NCBI GenBank assembly: GCA_900548185.1 | Contig: URJJ01000001.1 | Coordinates: 62,001-126,000 of the forward strand | Direction: 5' to 3' | Source: an uncultured Opitutales bacterium | Lineage (GTDB): Bacteria; Verrucomicrobiota; Verrucomicrobiia; Opitutales; Intestinicryptomonadaceae | DNA length: 64,000 nucleotides | Shown: one piece after another, positions 1 through 8,749 of the stretch | Layout: each line of letters starts with the position of its first letter | Position numbering within the stretch: position 1 is the first letter of the stretch | The notes under the pieces: model-generated | Seen by the model: the letters and a program-made list of their open reading frames with translations, nothing else | Databases searched by the model: none | What the model was told of the DNA's origin: nothing | Translations under genes and position numbers: made by a program

Positions 1-909
1 GGAGGCGGGGAGCATGTCGCGCCGCGCCTTGCTTTTCGTGACCATATATACGCCGGCAAATATCATGAGGGCCGCCGCTATTTTTTGCGGGGAGACCGAG
101 TCGCGCATGGCCGCAACGGCTATCGCGGTCGACACCACCGGCTGGAGGTAGTTGTACATGCTGGCGGTAGTCGGCCTTATTCGCCTTATTGCCATCGGTA
201 TTAGAAGGTATGCGGCAAACGTCGCCATAATGAAAACATAGGCCATGGCCGCCGCCGCCTCAAGGTCCAGGGGGCCTTTCATCGGGGCCGCGAGGCCGCG
301 CCACGTGAGCGGCAGCAGGGCAAGGAATGAAAAGAGGAACATCCATTTCATCATGGTGACTGCCGAGTACTTCTCTGCAAGCGGCTTTGAAATAACGAAG
401 TAAATCGAATACATGAAAGCGCTCGCAAGCGCCATCATGTTCCCAGCCGCACCCCCTTGGCCGGCCTGCGCACCTCCGCCGGCCGAGACTACGAGCCACA
501 CGGCCCCCGCAGCTCCCGTAAACACGCCCGCCGTCTTGAGCCACGTTATCGGCTCGCCCAGTATGAGCGCGGCGAACACCATGACGAATACGGGGGTTGA
601 TGTGGTTATCACGGAGGCGTCCACGGGGGAAGTCGAGCTCAGCCCCCTTATGAAGAGGTACTGGTTTATCGCCGTCCCGCACAGTCCGCAGAGGAGGAGC
701 TTCCAAATGTCGCGCCCTGGCACCTTCTCGCGCCCGGCAAAGAGCGACGCCGCCCAAAAGAGGGCGCAGGCGGAGGCCATGCGCAGTATCGTGTGCTGGT
801 CCGGCGAGAGCCTCTCGCTCAAGAGCCATTTTGAAACCGGCGTATTTATGCCGAAAATCACGTTTACTGCGATAATCAGCGTGTGCCCGTAGATTCGTTC
901 CCTGGTCAC
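1..909 (-). CDS. EamA/DMT-family transporter, 3' end cut by window edge
   Basis: This is an inner-membrane permease of the drug/metabolite transporter superfamily, where EamA repeats export amino acids or other metabolites; the substrate cannot be read from the sequence. The visible 303 codons give alternating hydrophobic helices in two homologous halves. Typical EamA phrases are NVIFGINTPVSKWLL at the start, SSTSPVDASVITTSTPVFV in the first repeat and RPTTASMYNYLQPVVS in the second. The frame stays open to base 1, so the C-terminus is missing. No ATG fits. The best start is GTG at 909-907, preceded by AAAGGA at very short spacing; a stop codon lies a little further upstream in the frame. It is divergent from the secreted protein at 1062. 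Confidence 0.85.
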   Translation of the reverse strand, partial: MTRERIYGHTLIIAVNVIFGINTPVSKWLLSERLSPDQHTILRMASACALFWAASLFAGREKVPGRDIWKLLLCGLCGTAINQYLFIRGLSSTSPVDASVITTSTPVFVMVFAALILGEPITWLKTAGVFTGAAGAVWLVVSAGGGAQAGQGGAAGNMMALASAFMYSIYFVISKPLAEKYSAVTMMKWMFLFSFLALLPLTWRGLAAPMKGPLDLEAAAAMAYVFIMATFAAYLLIPMAIRRIRPTTASMYNYLQPVVSTAIAVAAMRDSVSPQKIAAALMIFAGVYMVTKSKARRDMLPAS

Positions 910-1061
910 GTCCTTTGGAGTTTTGCGTTTTATTGCTTGGAAGGAGGCGGAGGCTGCCCCTCGGGGCGCGCGGCGTCAAGCGCCAAATATTCCGGCCCGA
1001 AAGGATATTTGGCAAAAAAACGAGTTGAAAAGCGGAGGGATTTTTCTTTTACTCGGCGATT

Positions 1062-2255
1062 ATGAGAAACGTATTATATATGTGCGCGGCGTCGGCTCTA
1101 CTCCTGGCGTTCGCCGGGGGGGACGCTTTTGCCCGCATAGGTGAGAGGAAATCCGACATTGAAAAACGCCTGAACTCAAGAACCGAGGGGGCATACCTTT
1201 ACCCGCTGGAAGAAACCCTGCGCGAGTCTTTGGAGCTGCCTTACAAGAGCATTTTCGTAATTCAGGACGAGGATACGAAAAATTCCTTCTATTTCAAGCG
1301 CCCCGACAAGGAGCTTACGCGGATTGACGAAACCTACAACCAGCAGGACCTGCGCGGCTGGGAAATCCACATCGCATACAAGGGCGATATTTCCGTAATG
1401 GAATCCTACCGCCGCCACGGCGACGCCATGACTTTCGAGGAGCTGGAGGGCCTCATGAAAATCATGTCGGCCGGAAAGGACGCCAAGTGGGTGAGGACCG
1501 GGTACGTCCCCTTCAACAGGCGCTGGGATGTCGAATTTGACGGAAATACGCCCAAATCAGTGTTATACGACGATTCGGGAAAGCGCATCGAACCGGGGGC
1601 CGCGGACCTTCCGCTTTCCGCAATCCTGCCGCGCAATCCCGAAAGGATTATCTATATCGACTTCCGAGATGAGGTCAGGAAGGACAGGGCCTTCCCTCAG
1701 ACCCTCCAGGGGCTGATTTATGACGACAAATTCCGCGAAGCCCAGGAGAAGTACGCTAAGCTCGTCGAAGAGGAAAAGAAGTTCAGCGATTCGCGAACCT
1801 CGCGCAGCAACCAGCGCAAGGGCGGATCGTCGTCCAAGCAGCAGGCGGGGCGCAAGTTTGTCGTGAATTTCCAGGACCAGACGCGCAAGTGGTTTGAAAA
1901 GGATTTCTTTGAAAACGAAACTGACACATCCGGCAAGCGCATATCTATCTTCAGCTTCGCAGTCGACAATATAGACATCGGCGGAAGGGCGAAGGTAAAC
2001 CGGACAAAGGAAATACAGATGACAGCGGCGATACCGCTGCAACCGGATACGGCCGTTGGGTACAACTACGAGCTTTCGGACGGCTCCATGCGCGCAATGG
2101 TGTACCGAGGCAGGGAGGACGGGACTGAAAAGTGGATGGTGCTTTTCATAGACACCGCATACGACAAGGAAATGCGCCAGTACATGGAAAGCCTATACGA
2201 ACAACAGACCCGCATGAGGGCTTTGGAGGCGGAGCGTTCGCTTTACAACTTCTGA
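1062..2255 (+). CDS. Secreted protein of unknown function (397 aa)
   Basis: I do not recognise a family. Residues 1-24 form a clear Sec signal peptide ending near DAFA. The mature part is charged and rich in aromatic residues, with a lysine/serine-rich low-complexity linker at about residues 245-265 (SRSNQRKGGSSSKQQ) separating an N-terminal region from a C-terminal domain that ends in an Arg/Glu-rich helix. It probably lives in the periplasm or is exported. It stands alone between a divergent transporter and its own terminator. A diverged copy of bases 2010-2104 lies inverted near 9.8 kb, so the family has or had at least two members in this genome. Confidence 0.8.
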   Translation: MRNVLYMCAASALLLAFAGGDAFARIGERKSDIEKRLNSRTEGAYLYPLEETLRESLELPYKSIFVIQDEDTKNSFYFKRPDKELTRIDETYNQQDLRGWEIHIAYKGDISVMESYRRHGDAMTFEELEGLMKIMSAGKDAKWVRTGYVPFNRRWDVEFDGNTPKSVLYDDSGKRIEPGAADLPLSAILPRNPERIIYIDFRDEVRKDRAFPQTLQGLIYDDKFREAQEKYAKLVEEEKKFSDSRTSRSNQRKGGSSSKQQAGRKFVVNFQDQTRKWFEKDFFENETDTSGKRISIFSFAVDNIDIGGRAKVNRTKEIQMTAAIPLQPDTAVGYNYELSDGSMRAMVYRGREDGTEKWMVLFIDTAYDKEMRQYMESLYEQQTRMRALEAERSLYNF

Positions 2256-2276
2256 TTCCGGCTTCTTTTCAGGATT

Positions 2277-2307
2277 TGCGCGGCCCTTTCGGCCGCGCAT
2301 TTTTTTT
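2277..2307 (+). terminator. Rho-independent terminator after the 1062-2255 gene
   Basis: The arms TGCGCGGCC and GGCCGCGCA enclose a 5-nt loop and are followed by a run of eight T. Confidence 0.85.
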
Positions 2308-2331
2308 GCCATTGCGCGTGCATAGCAGCTT

Positions 2332-2349
2332 AATTTTTCCGGAAAAATT
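2332..2349. promoter_or_regulatory. Perfect 18-bp palindrome upstream of the PepSY-like gene
   Basis: AATTTTTCCGGAAAAATT is its own reverse complement and ends 14 bases before the ATG at 2364. Size, symmetry and position suit a repressor operator. Read as RNA it could instead form a hairpin close to the start codon. Confidence 0.45.
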
Positions 2350-2363
2350 CGATTTTATAAGCA

Positions 2364-2987
2364 ATGAAAAAGACTATTGCCATTTTTGTGCCGGCTGTTT
2401 TTGCCGCCGCATCGCTCATTGCATCGTCGCTGCGCGTGGAGCCCGGCGACCCGAGGGTTCCTGCAGTTATCAGGGATGCCGCAGCCTCGACTTTTCCCAA
2501 AAAGGCGTCCGCCTTTGTGAAAATCGACTCGGACGACGGGCGGATTTCCTACGAAGTGAAGTTTGCGGACGGCTCCGAGGCCGAGTTCTCCCCGGATGGA
2601 AAGTGGACGGAGATAGACTGCCTCGCATCCCCTGTTCCGGCCGCCCTTATCCCAAAGGAAGTGGCCGAATATGTCGCGGCGAACTTTCCGGGCCGCACGG
2701 TGACCAAAATCTCCAGGGAGAAGCGCGGCGGATACGACCTTACCCTTTCCGACAAGAGCGAAGTGGACTTGGACGCCAAAATGCAGTGGATTGAAATCGA
2801 CTGCGGCTCCTCTCCGGTTCCTGCGGCACTGGTTCCCCAAAAAATAGCCGAATATGCCTCGGCAAACTATCCCGGCAAAGCGATAGTGGAAATTTCCAGG
2901 GAAAAGCGCGGCGGATACGAAGTGAAGCTCGCAGGCGGGCTTGAGCTGAAGTTTTCCGCAGACGGCGCTTTTTTGGGAATCGATTAG
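2364..2987 (+). CDS. Secreted PepSY-like (BLIP-type) repeat protein
   Basis: A signal peptide covers about residues 1-21. It is followed by three tandem repeats of about 60 residues (27-86, 87-147, 148-207). Each has a helix containing VPAxI/VP..(I/V)AEY, a YxVKxxDG..xEF strand pair and, in the first two, a closing W.EIDC. Repeats 2 and 3 are the closest, sharing ISREKRGGY. This layout matches the PepSY-like putative beta-lactamase-inhibitor-like family, small periplasmic proteins whose role is mostly unknown. The first two repeats end in a cysteine, so a disulfide is possible. The gene is monocistronic, with a palindrome directly upstream and a terminator downstream. Confidence 0.75.
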   Translation: MKKTIAIFVPAVFAAASLIASSLRVEPGDPRVPAVIRDAAASTFPKKASAFVKIDSDDGRISYEVKFADGSEAEFSPDGKWTEIDCLASPVPAALIPKEVAEYVAANFPGRTVTKISREKRGGYDLTLSDKSEVDLDAKMQWIEIDCGSSPVPAALVPQKIAEYASANYPGKAIVEISREKRGGYEVKLAGGLELKFSADGAFLGID

Positions 2988-3027
2988 CGGATTCATTTCA
3001 ATGCCCGCCCGCATGGGGCGGAACAAA

Positions 3028-3057
3028 GGGCGCGGGAATTCCGCGCCCGCCTTTTTT
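3028..3057 (+). terminator. Terminator of the PepSY-like gene
   Basis: GGGCGCGG and CCGCGCCC enclose GAATT; six T follow after three bases. Confidence 0.8.
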
Positions 3058-3127
3058 CCATTTGCGCGCCGGGACGGGGCGCAGTGCTGAATTTTCATCT
3101 GCTCTAACTTGGATAAGGGGGTAGATA

Positions 3128-3233
3128 GCGGATTTTTAAATGAAATTTTGCGTGTAAGCGGAAAAATCCGCCGGGGCCTGCCGCAAAAGGGCGTCCGCTC
3201 ATTCATTTCTTTTGCGGCAGGCCAATCTATACG
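3128..3233. other. Two adjacent stem-loops, possible structured RNA or mobile hairpin element
   Basis: The first inverted repeat pairs GCGGATTTTT (3128-3137) with AAAAATCCGC (3162-3171), 10 bp. The second pairs GGCCTGCCGCAAAAG (3175-3189) with CTTTTGCGGCAGGCC (3219-3233), 15 bp without mismatch. Neither is followed by a T run, so they are not ordinary terminators. Only three bases separate the two hairpins. Confidence 0.45.
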
Positions 3234-3578
3234 GCCCTCCCTTTCGCCGATTTTATACGATATGACGCAATTTGCGCAAAGAAAAGAAGATGCATAGAAT
3301 CCCTTTTAATCTGTCCTGCAGGTAGGCTTGCGGGGCTTTTTTTTGGGGGGTGAATCCGTCGGGTGAAGGGCGGGCTTGCTTCTGAAAAGAAGGGCGGGGA
3401 TTGGCTGCTTACAAATCCCGCTTCATGCGGGGCTTCCAACCCGAGGCTTCACAACCCCCAATCTCACCCTCAAGCTCTTTGCGGCCCAAGTAATTCCCCC
3501 GCGCCATTCTCCGCCGGCATGTGTTGCCCAAGCCACTTTAAAATGCGGTTCCAATCGGCTTTGGAGGCGGCGGGGCGT

Positions 3579-3604
3579 AAAAAAACGCGGCCTGTGGTGC
3601 CGCG
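3579..3604 (-). terminator. Terminator of the esterase gene
   Basis: On the minus strand CGCGGC and GCCGCG form a short stem with a 7-nt loop, followed by seven T. Confidence 0.75.
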
Positions 3605-3625
3605 TTTTCGGGAGGGTTTTCACTA

Positions 3626-4921
3626 TTATTTCCTGAGGCCCATGCGCCTTAAAATGAAGTCGCGCTCGCCCTTTGACCAATCGTCGTTCCAGCCGTGGCC
3701 GACGCCCTGCATATACATCTTCTGCTTCTTCCCGGCGTAGGAGTTATACATGGCAGTCACCGCCGTCGGGGTGCAGGTGTTGTCGAGGAGCCCTATGCCA
3801 AGGTACATTTCGGCCCTTATCTTTTTTGCAAAAAGGGCGGGGTCGAAGTACTTGCCGTTTTCAAGGCGCTTTTCAAAGCCGGTTTTGCCGTTCACCCAGT
3901 CGGGCCATCCGGAGCGCCTGCCGAGGGATTCCGCACCGTTGTCGCACATCGCCGGGCACAGGGGGGCTATCGCCGTCACTTTGGGGCAGAGGTAGGCTGC
4001 CGCTATCGTCTGCGCCCCCCCCTGGCTGAAGCCGCGGACGGCCATGTTTTTGCCGTCCCATTCGGGGCGCGCCATCGCCACGCGGAGAGTCTGGTACACC
4101 CTCTTGAACATCCCGACGAAATAGTTCTTTTCAGGGGTATCGTCTATCCCCCACATGCGGTAGTTTTTCCCGGGGGCGTCCAGCACTTCGCGCCGGAACT
4201 TTTCGCGCTCCTGGCCCTTGAGGGTGTTGGGGATGGAGTGGGGGTTCATTGAAATGCCTATGGCGCCTTCCTGGGCGTAGTTTAGCGCGTCGCGCAGGTC
4301 TGCCCCGAAGGAGCCGGCGCCGTAGAAAGTCGCGACTATCGGCATTTTCCCGCCCTTGTCAGAGGGGATTGCCAGATAGCCGTCCGCGCGCCCGCCGTCG
4401 CAGGTTCCGTCCTCGCCGCCGTCGACGTCTATTTCAAACGTGTAAAGGGTGACGGCGTGCTTCCCGGGCTGGGCGGGGTAGTCGCGCAGCTTTTCCAGTT
4501 TCGGATGCGCCGCAGAGCGCTTTTCCACGTCTTTTTTGATTTTCGCCCAGAATGCGTCGAGGTTTTTCGGGGCGGATGTTGCCGGCGCCATCTTTTCAGG
4601 GGCGACCACCACGCCGGTTTCGCGCTTGTTCCATACGGTTTTCCCGTCCTTGTCCTTTTCGGGGCGCTCGACCTTGAAGACAATCCAGGCCGGCTCGTCT
4701 GAGCTGAACTTGACGTCCCCGCCGCCGTATGGGGCGGCTTCGACGCGCTTGCCGTTCTTTGTTATGACGTATCCCGCGCCTTCGGGGTAGTCGACGGCCC
4801 TGAAGGTTATGGTCTCCCCGGGTTTTGCGATGTTGTTTTTTGCGCTGTTTTCAACCCCGAATTCCGCGAAAAGCGAAAGGGATGCAAACAGGGCGGTTGT
4901 GAGCCCCAGTCTCTTAATCAT
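3626..4921 (-). CDS. Secreted acetylxylan esterase / cephalosporin-C deacetylase-like hydrolase (CE7 type)
   Basis: An alpha/beta-hydrolase that probably removes acetyl groups from xylan-derived or other acetylated oligosaccharides in the periplasm. A signal peptide covers about residues 1-19. An N-terminal beta-sandwich-like region (about 20-105) precedes the hydrolase domain. The nucleophile elbow GFSQGG (Ser299), Asp380 in GLLDNTCTP and His409 in GVGHGW form the expected triad, with YGAGS near 200 as oxyanion region. In CE7 enzymes the elbow is usually GGSQGG, so the Phe is a small variation. Length 431 aa suits the secreted, extended members. It stands alone, convergent with the PepSY-like gene, with its own terminator. 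Confidence 0.85.
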   Translation of the reverse strand: MIKRLGLTTALFASLSLFAEFGVENSAKNNIAKPGETITFRAVDYPEGAGYVITKNGKRVEAAPYGGGDVKFSSDEPAWIVFKVERPEKDKDGKTVWNKRETGVVVAPEKMAPATSAPKNLDAFWAKIKKDVEKRSAAHPKLEKLRDYPAQPGKHAVTLYTFEIDVDGGEDGTCDGGRADGYLAIPSDKGGKMPIVATFYGAGSFGADLRDALNYAQEGAIGISMNPHSIPNTLKGQEREKFRREVLDAPGKNYRMWGIDDTPEKNYFVGMFKRVYQTLRVAMARPEWDGKNMAVRGFSQGGAQTIAAAYLCPKVTAIAPLCPAMCDNGAESLGRRSGWPDWVNGKTGFEKRLENGKYFDPALFAKKIRAEMYLGIGLLDNTCTPTAVTAMYNSYAGKKQKMYMQGVGHGWNDDWSKGERDFILRRMGLRK

Positions 4922-5164
4922 ATGTTTGTGTGACGTTTTTTTATTGTGCTGAAATTCCGCGCGCGTCCGGGCGCGCCTTTATTTTTAAGACACTTAGTTT
5001 CCCGCGCCCGCCCGTTCAAGGAAAATCTGAATGCTGATGCGCCGCAGGGGCGCGCGGCCGCCCGGCTTCGGAGGGGTGGGCGCAATGTTAGAATTGCGTT
5101 AATTTCCAGTATGGCCTTTACAAAGCCGCCAGGGCGGCAGATATTGGAATTTTATTTTTTCCAT

Positions 5165-5803
5165 ATGCAAGAGGCGAAAGCTAGAGGGGGATTCCTCGCG
5201 GGCGCGGCGGCGCTGCCGAGGAGGATGTATGACTGGACTATATCGTGGGCTGACAAGCCTTACGGGATATGGGCGCTTGCCGTCCTCTCTTTTACGGAGT
5301 CGTCGTTTTTCCCCGTCCCGCCTGACGTGCTGCTGATACCGCTCGTTTTCGGAGCCCCGAAGAAGTGGTGGAAGATTGCCCTGGTTTGCACGGTAGCGTC
5401 CGTTTTGGGCGGGGCTTTCGGATGGTATATCGGGCATTTCGCCTGGGACGCCCTCTCCGGATGGTTCTTCGCCTACGTTCCCGGATTTACGCCGGAAGTG
5501 TTCCACGAGGTCGAGGCGCTCTACCAGCAGTACGGCTTCCTTGCGATATTCGGCGCCGCATTCACTCCGATTCCCTACAAGATTTTCACAATCACTGCGG
5601 GCGTATGCAGCGTTCCGCTTATGACGCTCGTTCTGGCCTCCATAGTGGGCCGCGGCGGCAGGTTCTTTTTGGTTGCGCTTGTCATATACTTTGTGGGGCC
5701 GAAGGCAAAGCCGTTTATCGAAAAGTATTTCAACACCCTTGCCACCGCGTTTTTCGTGCTGCTTGTCGCGGGGTTTATCGCGATAAAGTGCTTCATAAAG
5801 TGA
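5165..5803 (+). CDS. YqaA/DedA-type SNARE-associated inner-membrane protein
   Basis: A membrane protein of the DedA superfamily, YqaA branch. Recognised features are MYDWTISWADKPYGIWALA, SFTESSFFPVPPDVLLIPLV with its acidic residue and prolines in a re-entrant loop, the second FTPIPYKIFTITAG loop with its proline pair, and SIVGRGGRFFLVA before the last helices. Other DedA proteins flip or transport lipid carriers; the role of this branch is unclear. Start choice: ATG 5165 adds 20 residues, while ATG 5225 (MYDW) matches the usual start of the family but has its GAGGAGG directly adjoining. An open frame further upstream to 4946 looks non-coding. Terminated by a two-way hairpin. Confidence 0.8.
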   Translation: MQEAKARGGFLAGAAALPRRMYDWTISWADKPYGIWALAVLSFTESSFFPVPPDVLLIPLVFGAPKKWWKIALVCTVASVLGGAFGWYIGHFAWDALSGWFFAYVPGFTPEVFHEVEALYQQYGFLAIFGAAFTPIPYKIFTITAGVCSVPLMTLVLASIVGRGGRFFLVALVIYFVGPKAKPFIEKYFNTLATAFFVLLVAGFIAIKCFIK

Positions 5804-5835
5804 GCGCCGGCGCGCGGTCCATTCCCGTTTGTGGC

Positions 5836-5873
5836 AAAAAAAAATCCGGAGGGAGAGGCCCTTCGGATTTTTT
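5836..5873. terminator. Bidirectional terminator between convergent genes
   Basis: AAATCCGGAGGG (5842-5853) pairs with CCCTTCGGATTT (5859-5870), with A residues on the left and T residues on the right, so it can stop transcription from both sides. Confidence 0.8.
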
Positions 5874-5905
5874 GTTTTTTTTGCAAAGGCAGGGCGTTTT
5901 ATCCG

Positions 5906-6727
5906 CTATTTTTCAACGGATTCTTCGCCGCCCTTTTTGGGGACCGCAACGGCCAGCACGACAGTCATCTTTCCCGCGCCTTCATTAACGGAAGAGACTC
6001 CTCCAATCCATGCCACTTTTCCCGGCCAGAGCGAAAACACCGTATTTATTTGAAAGCGGGAAAATATCGGAACCCCTGCGGGCGTGGTTTTTTCGCGCTC
6101 AAACGGGGCGTCCTGCGGATAAAAGCGCAATTCCTGCGAGTGCCATCTGGCGTTTACTGCAAGGCTCAGGGCCCCGCCGCCGCCGGAAAGCTCCAGGGTT
6201 GCGTGCGTGCCTATCCCCGTCGGAACGAGCTTTCCCTTCAGCCCGGGCATGGTTTTGCCGTTCTCGTCAGCAAACGGTATGAATGCGCCGTTTTCATCCA
6301 TAAAATTGCACACGACCTGCTGGAAGGGCTTTGTGGCCCTGCCGCCGACCCTCATTTCCGCCCAGACGGCGTTTTCTGGCGTCATTTGCCGCCTGGCTTC
6401 TGCGGCGAAGTCGTCGGTTCCCGCGAGCAGGTCGGCGTAGTCCATGTTTCCGGGGATTTCTGCAAGGCGGATCGCGTCTTTGGGGAGTACGACGCGCCAG
6501 ACTGCCACTTCGTACACCCGGCCGTCCCCCTTTTTGTCCTCTCTAAATACCGTCGCAACGCCTTTTGACAGGCCTATTTCGGGTTCGGCTGTCTTGATTT
6601 CGGGGTGTTCACGGTGCGAGAGCGGCGTGGATGTCGCGCGCGTCTTTGCGGGGGAGGCGGAGAGCGGGGCTGCGGCGGACGAGAGGGCGGCTGCCAAGGC
6701 CAGAATTTTTATGAATGTTTTTCTCAT
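5906..6727 (-). CDS. Secreted protein of unknown function (273 aa)
   Basis: I do not recognise the family. The start at 6727 gives a good signal peptide (MRKTFIKILALAAALSSAAA) and sits 9 nt after AAAGG; a second ATG lies two codons upstream at 6733. The mature protein has mainly beta-type sequence, with a WHSQELRFYP segment and a C-terminal hydrophobic strand (TVVLAVAVP) before a charged tail. A periplasmic or surface role is likely. The upstream extension of this open frame to 7000 is Pro/Arg-rich background and is not included. Confidence 0.7.
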   Translation of the reverse strand: MRKTFIKILALAAALSSAAAPLSASPAKTRATSTPLSHREHPEIKTAEPEIGLSKGVATVFREDKKGDGRVYEVAVWRVVLPKDAIRLAEIPGNMDYADLLAGTDDFAAEARRQMTPENAVWAEMRVGGRATKPFQQVVCNFMDENGAFIPFADENGKTMPGLKGKLVPTGIGTHATLELSGGGGALSLAVNARWHSQELRFYPQDAPFEREKTTPAGVPIFSRFQINTVFSLWPGKVAWIGGVSSVNEGAGKMTVVLAVAVPKKGGEESVEK

Positions 6728-7125
6728 TGTCATATACCTTTTGTTTTGCCTCATCGGGCGGAGCCGGGGCGTTCTTTTTTGCGGGAAAAATTCCGGCCGC
6801 ATTGCATGTGGCGCATATGTGGCGGGGCGCCGCATCTGGAATGCCGCCAGCCGCGTGAATGCCGGGGGGTTCGCGCGGCCTGCTGCCTTCTGCGGCGGAG
6901 AAATGCCCCCGCGCCGGCTCTCCGCAGAACACGGGGATTTGCGCTCCGGCGCGGCGCTGGAATGCATATGAAATACTGGCGCATTCCGCACGCATTTCAA
7001 GGAAAAAGCGGTGGAAAAAGCGGTTTTGCGGGCTTCCGGCGCGAAAATCGGCCCCGCCTGCCAAAAATCGCTTGTAAATCCGGAGATTTCGGGTTTATTT
7101 GTATGGGAAAACAGATTTATTTTAT
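6728..7125. other. Divergent intergenic region, 6727 gene / pgi
   Basis: About 400 bases holding the promoters of two divergent genes. For pgi a possible pair is TTGTAA near 7073 with TTATTT 17 bases later, but this is weak. No further gene, repeat or strong hairpin was seen. Confidence 0.3.
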
Positions 7126-8694
7126 ATGTCTTGGGAACGTTTCAAAAAGTACTACATCAGCCTTCCGGAGCTCGGGTTTGCCCTCGATGTGAGCCGCGTC
7201 AATTTTGACGACAGCTTTCTGGATTCGCTCGCCCCGAAAATCGAAAGGGCCTTTGACGACATGGCGGCGCTTGAATCCGGGGCCGTCGCAAACCCCGACG
7301 AAAACCGCCATGTGGGGCACTATTGGCTGCGCAACCCCGGCATCGCCCCCACGGCGGAGCTGAGGGCGGAAATCGGGGAAAACATATCCCACATTCTTGA
7401 ATTTGCCAAAAAGGTGCACTCCGGAGAGGTTCGCGGGGCCGGGGGAAAGTTTGAAAACGTGCTCTGCATAGGAATCGGCGGATCGGCTCTCGGGCCGCAG
7501 TTTGTAAGCGAAGCCCTCGCGTCGCCGTCTTCGGACAGGATGAGGATGTTCTTTCTGGACAATACGGACCCCGACGGCTTCGACCTCGTTTTTGAGCGCC
7601 TCGGGGACTCCCTCGGAAAGACGCTCGCAATAGTTGCATCCAAGTCCGGCGGGACTCCGGAGCCGAGGAACGCGATGCTGGAGGCTGCGGCCAGATGGAG
7701 CGCGGCGGGGCTTGATTTTGCAAGGCACGCCGTCGTAACGACGGGGGTCGGCAGCAAGCTTTATAACCATGCAAAGGCGGAGGGCTTTTTGGATTTCTTC
7801 CCCATGTGGGACTGGGTCGGCGGGCGCACGAGCGAATTCGCGTCGGTTGGGCTTCTCCCGGCCGCCCTGCAGGGGATTGACATCGGGGCCATGCTGGGCG
7901 GGGCGTCCGCCATGGACGAGGCCACGCGCGGGCGCGACTTCCTGAAAAATCCGGCGGCGATGCTCGCTGCCATGTGGTATTTCTGCACCGGCGGGCGCGG
8001 GGAAAAGGACATGGTCATCATCCCCTACAAGGACAGGCTGGCGCTCCTTTCCCGCTACCTCCAGCAGCTTGTAATGGAGTCACTCGGCAAGGAGTTCGAC
8101 CTCGCGGGGAACAGGGTGGAGCAGGGCATAAGCGTATACGGCAACAAGGGCTCGACCGACCAGCACGCCTACGTCCAGCAGCTCAGGGACGGCGTCGACA
8201 ACTTTTTCGTGACTTTCATTGAAGTCCTGAGGGACCGCCGCGGCCCGTCGGCCGAAGTGGAGGATGGCATTACAAGCGGGGACTACCTCCAGGCGTTTCT
8301 GCTCGGCACGCGCGAGGCGCTTTCTGCAAAGAAAAGGGCGTCCATTACAATAACGGTGGACGACGTTTCTCCGCGTTCCGTCGGGGGGCTCATCGCGCTT
8401 TTTGACAGGGCCGTGGGATTTTATGCAAGCCTTGTAAACATAAACGCCTACCACCAGCCGGGCGTCGAGGCGGGCAAAAAGGCCGCAGGCAGGATACTTG
8501 AGATAAAGCGGGCCCTCATGGGGGCGCTCGCCGATTCCGCCGCCCCGATGGACATAGATGAAATTGCGCGAAAAATAATGCTTGAAAACGACAAAGAAAT
8601 TCTTTTTAAATTGTTATTACATTTGACAGGTAATTTTGAAAGCGGGGTTTCCTGTGAAAACGGCGCCTATTTCCTGCGCCGCGGCGGGAAATGA
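7126..8694 (+). CDS. pgi: Glucose-6-phosphate isomerase
   Basis: Interconverts glucose-6-phosphate and fructose-6-phosphate in cytosolic glycolysis and gluconeogenesis. The sugar-phosphate-binding signatures are clear: CIGIGGSALGPQFVSEAL, VASKSGGTPEPRNAM, the GGRTSEFASVGLLP segment and QGISVYGNKGSTDQHAYVQQ, which carries the catalytic His region, plus the C-terminal AYHQPGVEAGKKA with the catalytic Lys. Length 522 aa is normal. The start at 7126 (MSWERFKKYY) is preferred over the TTG-like extension at 7099, because the sequence from MSWERF on looks like a normal N-terminus. No operon partner; the next gene starts 55 bases downstream. Confidence 0.97.
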   Translation: MSWERFKKYYISLPELGFALDVSRVNFDDSFLDSLAPKIERAFDDMAALESGAVANPDENRHVGHYWLRNPGIAPTAELRAEIGENISHILEFAKKVHSGEVRGAGGKFENVLCIGIGGSALGPQFVSEALASPSSDRMRMFFLDNTDPDGFDLVFERLGDSLGKTLAIVASKSGGTPEPRNAMLEAAARWSAAGLDFARHAVVTTGVGSKLYNHAKAEGFLDFFPMWDWVGGRTSEFASVGLLPAALQGIDIGAMLGGASAMDEATRGRDFLKNPAAMLAAMWYFCTGGRGEKDMVIIPYKDRLALLSRYLQQLVMESLGKEFDLAGNRVEQGISVYGNKGSTDQHAYVQQLRDGVDNFFVTFIEVLRDRRGPSAEVEDGITSGDYLQAFLLGTREALSAKKRASITITVDDVSPRSVGGLIALFDRAVGFYASLVNINAYHQPGVEAGKKAAGRILEIKRALMGALADSAAPMDIDEIARKIMLENDKEILFKLLLHLTGNFESGVSCENGAYFLRRGGK

Positions 8695-8749
8695 TAATCT
8701 TGAAAAATTGCACATCAAACCAACCCCTACCAACTTTATTTAAACGAAT

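Larger units (their letters stand above)
2988..3625. other. Intergenic stretch between convergent genes
   Basis: It holds the terminator of the PepSY-like gene, a pair of strong inverted repeats (3128-3233, listed separately) and the terminator of the esterase gene on the other strand. No convincing coding sequence is present: the open frames have no start signal and look like background of a GC-rich genome. Confidence 0.5.

Noticed and set aside
413..892. Open frame on the plus strand inside the EamA transporter
   Set aside because: The minus-strand reading gives a coherent membrane protein with EamA phrases throughout, open to the window edge.
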